Assembly: GCA_013695265.1 (NCBI GenBank)
Contig: JACDAU010000523.1
Location: forward strand, 1 to 14,365
DNA: 14,365 bases
From: Chloroflexia bacterium
GTDB lineage: Bacteria > Chloroflexota > Chloroflexia > Thermobaculales > Thermobaculaceae
Direction: 5' to 3'
Shown here one piece after another: positions 13,098 to 14,365 of this stretch. The notes below the pieces were generated by a model, which worked only from the letters and a program-made list of their open reading frames with translations, did not search any database and was not told the origin of the DNA. Positions within the stretch are counted from its first letter, which is position 1. Every line of letters starts with the position of its first letter. Both the position numbers and the translations under genes were made by a program.

Positions 13098-13502
13098 ATG
13101 GTAGAAAGCAGGAGACGACCAGGTGGCGCGCGCGGACGACGGCGCGAGCGTAAGGTGGTTCCCCGTGGGAACGCATACGTCGCGAGCAGCTTCAATAACA
13201 CGATGGTGACCCTGACGGATCCGAAGGGCAATGTGCTGTCGTGGGGCAGCGCTGGTGCCTCCGGCTTTAAGGGTTCCCGCAAGAGTACCCCGTACGCCGC
13301 GCAGATCACCGCAGAAGGCGCAGCCCGCCGGGCTATGGATCACGGGCTCCGGCAGATCGACGTGTTCGTCAAGGGCCCGGGCTCGGGACGTGAGGCCGCG
13401 ATTCGGTCATTGCAGGCATCGGGGCTGAATGTCCTTTCTATTACGGACGTCACGCCGATACCACACAACGGTTGCAGGCCGCCGAAGAGTCGGCGTGTCT
13501 AG
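13098..13502 (+). CDS. rpsK: 30S ribosomal protein S11 (uS11)
   Basis: A 134-residue protein. A basic N-terminus (RRRPGGARGRRRERK) precedes AYVASSFNNTMVTLTDPKGN and WGSAGASGFKGSRKSTPYAA. The C-terminus has DVFVKGPGSGREAAIRSLQA and the signature TPIPHNGCRPPKSRRV. S11 lines the platform beside the E-site mRNA. The N-terminal part is more Arg-rich than the Lys-rich version of many bacteria, in line with high GC content. ATG at 13098 has a strong SD (GGAGG, about 7 nt upstream). It lies 54 nt after rpsM, one of the wider gaps here. Confidence 0.98.
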   Translation: MVESRRRPGGARGRRRERKVVPRGNAYVASSFNNTMVTLTDPKGNVLSWGSAGASGFKGSRKSTPYAAQITAEGAARRAMDHGLRQIDVFVKGPGSGREAAIRSLQASGLNVLSITDVTPIPHNGCRPPKSRRV

Positions 13503-13532
13503 TCGAGTATCACATAAAATGTTGGAGGTTTA

Positions 13533-14162
13533 ATGGCTCGTTATACTGGACCCGTCTGCAAGCTATGCCGACGGGAAGGGCAGCAGTTGTTCCTGAAGGG
13601 GGACAAGTGTCTCACCGAGAAGTGTCCGGTGAAGAAGCGCCCGTATCCCCCTGGGGAGCGCGGGCAGCGCCGTGGCCGCAAGGTCAGCGACTACGGGCAG
13701 CAGCTTCGGGAAAAGCAGCGCACACGCCGTATCTACGGCGTTTTGGAGCGGCAGTTCCGCCACGAGTTCGAGATCGCCGAGCGGCAGCAGGGGCCGACAG
13801 GCGAGAACCTGTTGCGTATCCTTGAGACACGGCTTGATAACGCTGTCTATCGGCTGGGTATGGGTGACTCGCGTTCGCAGTCGCGGCAGATCGTCACGCA
13901 CGGCCACTTCAACTTGAATGGGCGCAAGACGGACATTCCGAGCGCGCTCGTTAAGCCCGGCGACGTCATTTCAGTGCGGACGGAAAGCCGCCAGGCGGAG
14001 TACTTCAAGACGGTCGCGGTAAAGCTCGCGCGGCACGACACGCCGCCCTGGCTTTCGCTGGACGCGGCGAACATGACCGGCAGGGTGGTGCGGCTCCCGC
14101 TGCGTGAGGAAGTCGACATGCAGATCAACGAGCCACTAATCGTGGAGTTTTATAGCCGGTAG
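13533..14162 (+). CDS. rpsD: 30S ribosomal protein S4 (uS4), zinc form
   Basis: A 209-residue protein. It begins MARYTGPVCKLCRREGQQLF with zinc ligands Cys9, Cys12, Cys26 and Cys31, the same positions as in Thermus S4. YGQQLREKQRTRRIYGVLER follows, then LLRILETRLDNAVYRLGMGD and the S4 RNA-binding domain (SRQIVTHGHFNLNGRKTDIP), with PLIVEFYSR at the end. S4 nucleates 30S assembly and shapes the mRNA entry channel. In E. coli it represses the alpha operon and in B. subtilis its own mRNA. ATG at 13533 follows TTGGAGG with a 4-nt spacing. A structured 91-nt gap separates it from rpoA. Confidence 0.98.
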   Translation: MARYTGPVCKLCRREGQQLFLKGDKCLTEKCPVKKRPYPPGERGQRRGRKVSDYGQQLREKQRTRRIYGVLERQFRHEFEIAERQQGPTGENLLRILETRLDNAVYRLGMGDSRSQSRQIVTHGHFNLNGRKTDIPSALVKPGDVISVRTESRQAEYFKTVAVKLARHDTPPWLSLDAANMTGRVVRLPLREEVDMQINEPLIVEFYSR

Positions 14163-14173
14163 TTGGCTGGGAG

Positions 14174-14226
14174 CAATGGAGTGGGACTCGGTCGCGCGGC
14201 GCCGCCCACTCCTGGTCTGCCCATTG
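14174..14226 (+). promoter_or_regulatory. Inverted repeats in the rpsD-rpoA spacer
   Basis: GGAGTGGG (14178-14185) pairs perfectly with CCCACTCC (14205-14212). An inner CGGT/GCCG helix (14189-14192 with 14201-14204) can stack after a three-base bulge. An outer CAATGG (14174-14179) is complementary to CCATTG (14221-14226) but shares two G residues with the 8-bp stem, so the pairings compete. No T run follows, so a simple terminator is unlikely. It may set the rpsD/rpoA expression ratio by processing or attenuation (inference). Confidence 0.5.
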
Positions 14227-14253
14227 TTGATCGCCCTGAGGAGGCATAAGTAA

Positions 14254-14365
14254 TTGATTGAAATGTCTGTCCCGAAAGTTGAATGCATTGGTATAGCGGA
14301 TAACTATGGGCGATTCAGAATCTCCCCACTCGAGACCGGCTACGGCTTAACACTCGGCAACGCCC
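14254..14365 (+). CDS. rpoA: DNA-directed RNA polymerase alpha subunit, N-terminal fragment
   Basis: Thirty-seven codons are visible before the window ends. The reading begins MIEMSVPKVECIGI and continues YGRFRISPLETGYGLTLGNA, matching the start of the alpha N-terminal domain that dimerises to nucleate RNA polymerase assembly. The TTG at 14254 is the start, because AGGAGG (14239-14244) is 9 nt upstream; the in-frame ATG at 14263 would be 18 nt away. Position after rpsD is the standard alpha-operon order, and rplQ is expected downstream (inference). Confidence 0.95.
   Translation, partial: MIEMSVPKVECIGIADNYGRFRISPLETGYGLTLGNA

Noticed and set aside
1..14365. A hidden defence, mobile or otherwise novel gene system
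   Set aside because: All sense-strand space is taken by recognised housekeeping genes with gaps of at most about 91 nt, leaving no room for additional genes of ordinary size.

Overview
This window is an uninterrupted stretch of the universal bacterial ribosomal-protein supercluster, every gene on the + strand. It opens in the last 41 codons of tuf (EF-Tu) and closes in the first codons of rpoA. Between them lie the S10, spc and alpha blocks: rpsJ-rplC-rplD-rplW-rplB-rpsS-rplV-rpsC-rplP-rpmC-rpsQ, then rplN-rplX-rplE-rpsN-rpsH-rplF-rplR-rpsE-rpmD-rplO-secY-adk-map-infA-rpmJ, then rpsM-rpsK-rpsD-rpoA. I find no tRNA, rRNA, CRISPR array, insertion sequence, phage gene or cargo gene. No intergenic gap exceeds about 91 nt, and I see no frameshift or broken gene.

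The organism looks like a GC-rich bacterium (roughly 60 % GC by eye), probably thermophilic or of thermophilic ancestry. The adk-map-infA insertion between secY and rpmJ argues against an enterobacterial-type cluster. So do the zinc-binding forms of S14, S4, L24, L36 and adenylate kinase (LID ligands Cys-Cys-Cys-Asp as in Bacillus). My best guess is Chloroflexota, perhaps near Thermomicrobia, from the general look of SecY, L3 and L24. This is an impression, not a search result. Thirteen of the 30 visible start codons are GTG or TTG.

Region by region: 1-126 is the tuf tail. 127-202 is a spacer with a 13-bp GAAA-capped hairpin whose 3' arm could instead pair with the rpsJ Shine-Dalgarno (SD) sequence. 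203-5333 is the S10 block, tightly packed with 1-4 nt overlaps or short gaps. 5341-10822 is the spc block, with one unusual 81-nt gap (5710-5790) holding a perfect TATAAT. 10836-12659 carries adk, map, infA and rpmJ, with an imperfect tandem duplication at the rpmJ start. 12672-14365 is the alpha block, with a structured 91-nt gap before rpoA.

Together the genes supply 30S and 50S proteins, the first initiation factor, the translocon channel for nascent proteins, N-terminal methionine removal, adenine nucleotide balance and the RNA polymerase alpha subunit. This is a growth-rate-coupled expression unit. I see no evidence for a novel multi-gene system here. The points worth a second look are small: possible RNA switches in three spacers, a local duplication at rpmJ, a divergent conserved motif in S3, and a C-terminal tail on L4.
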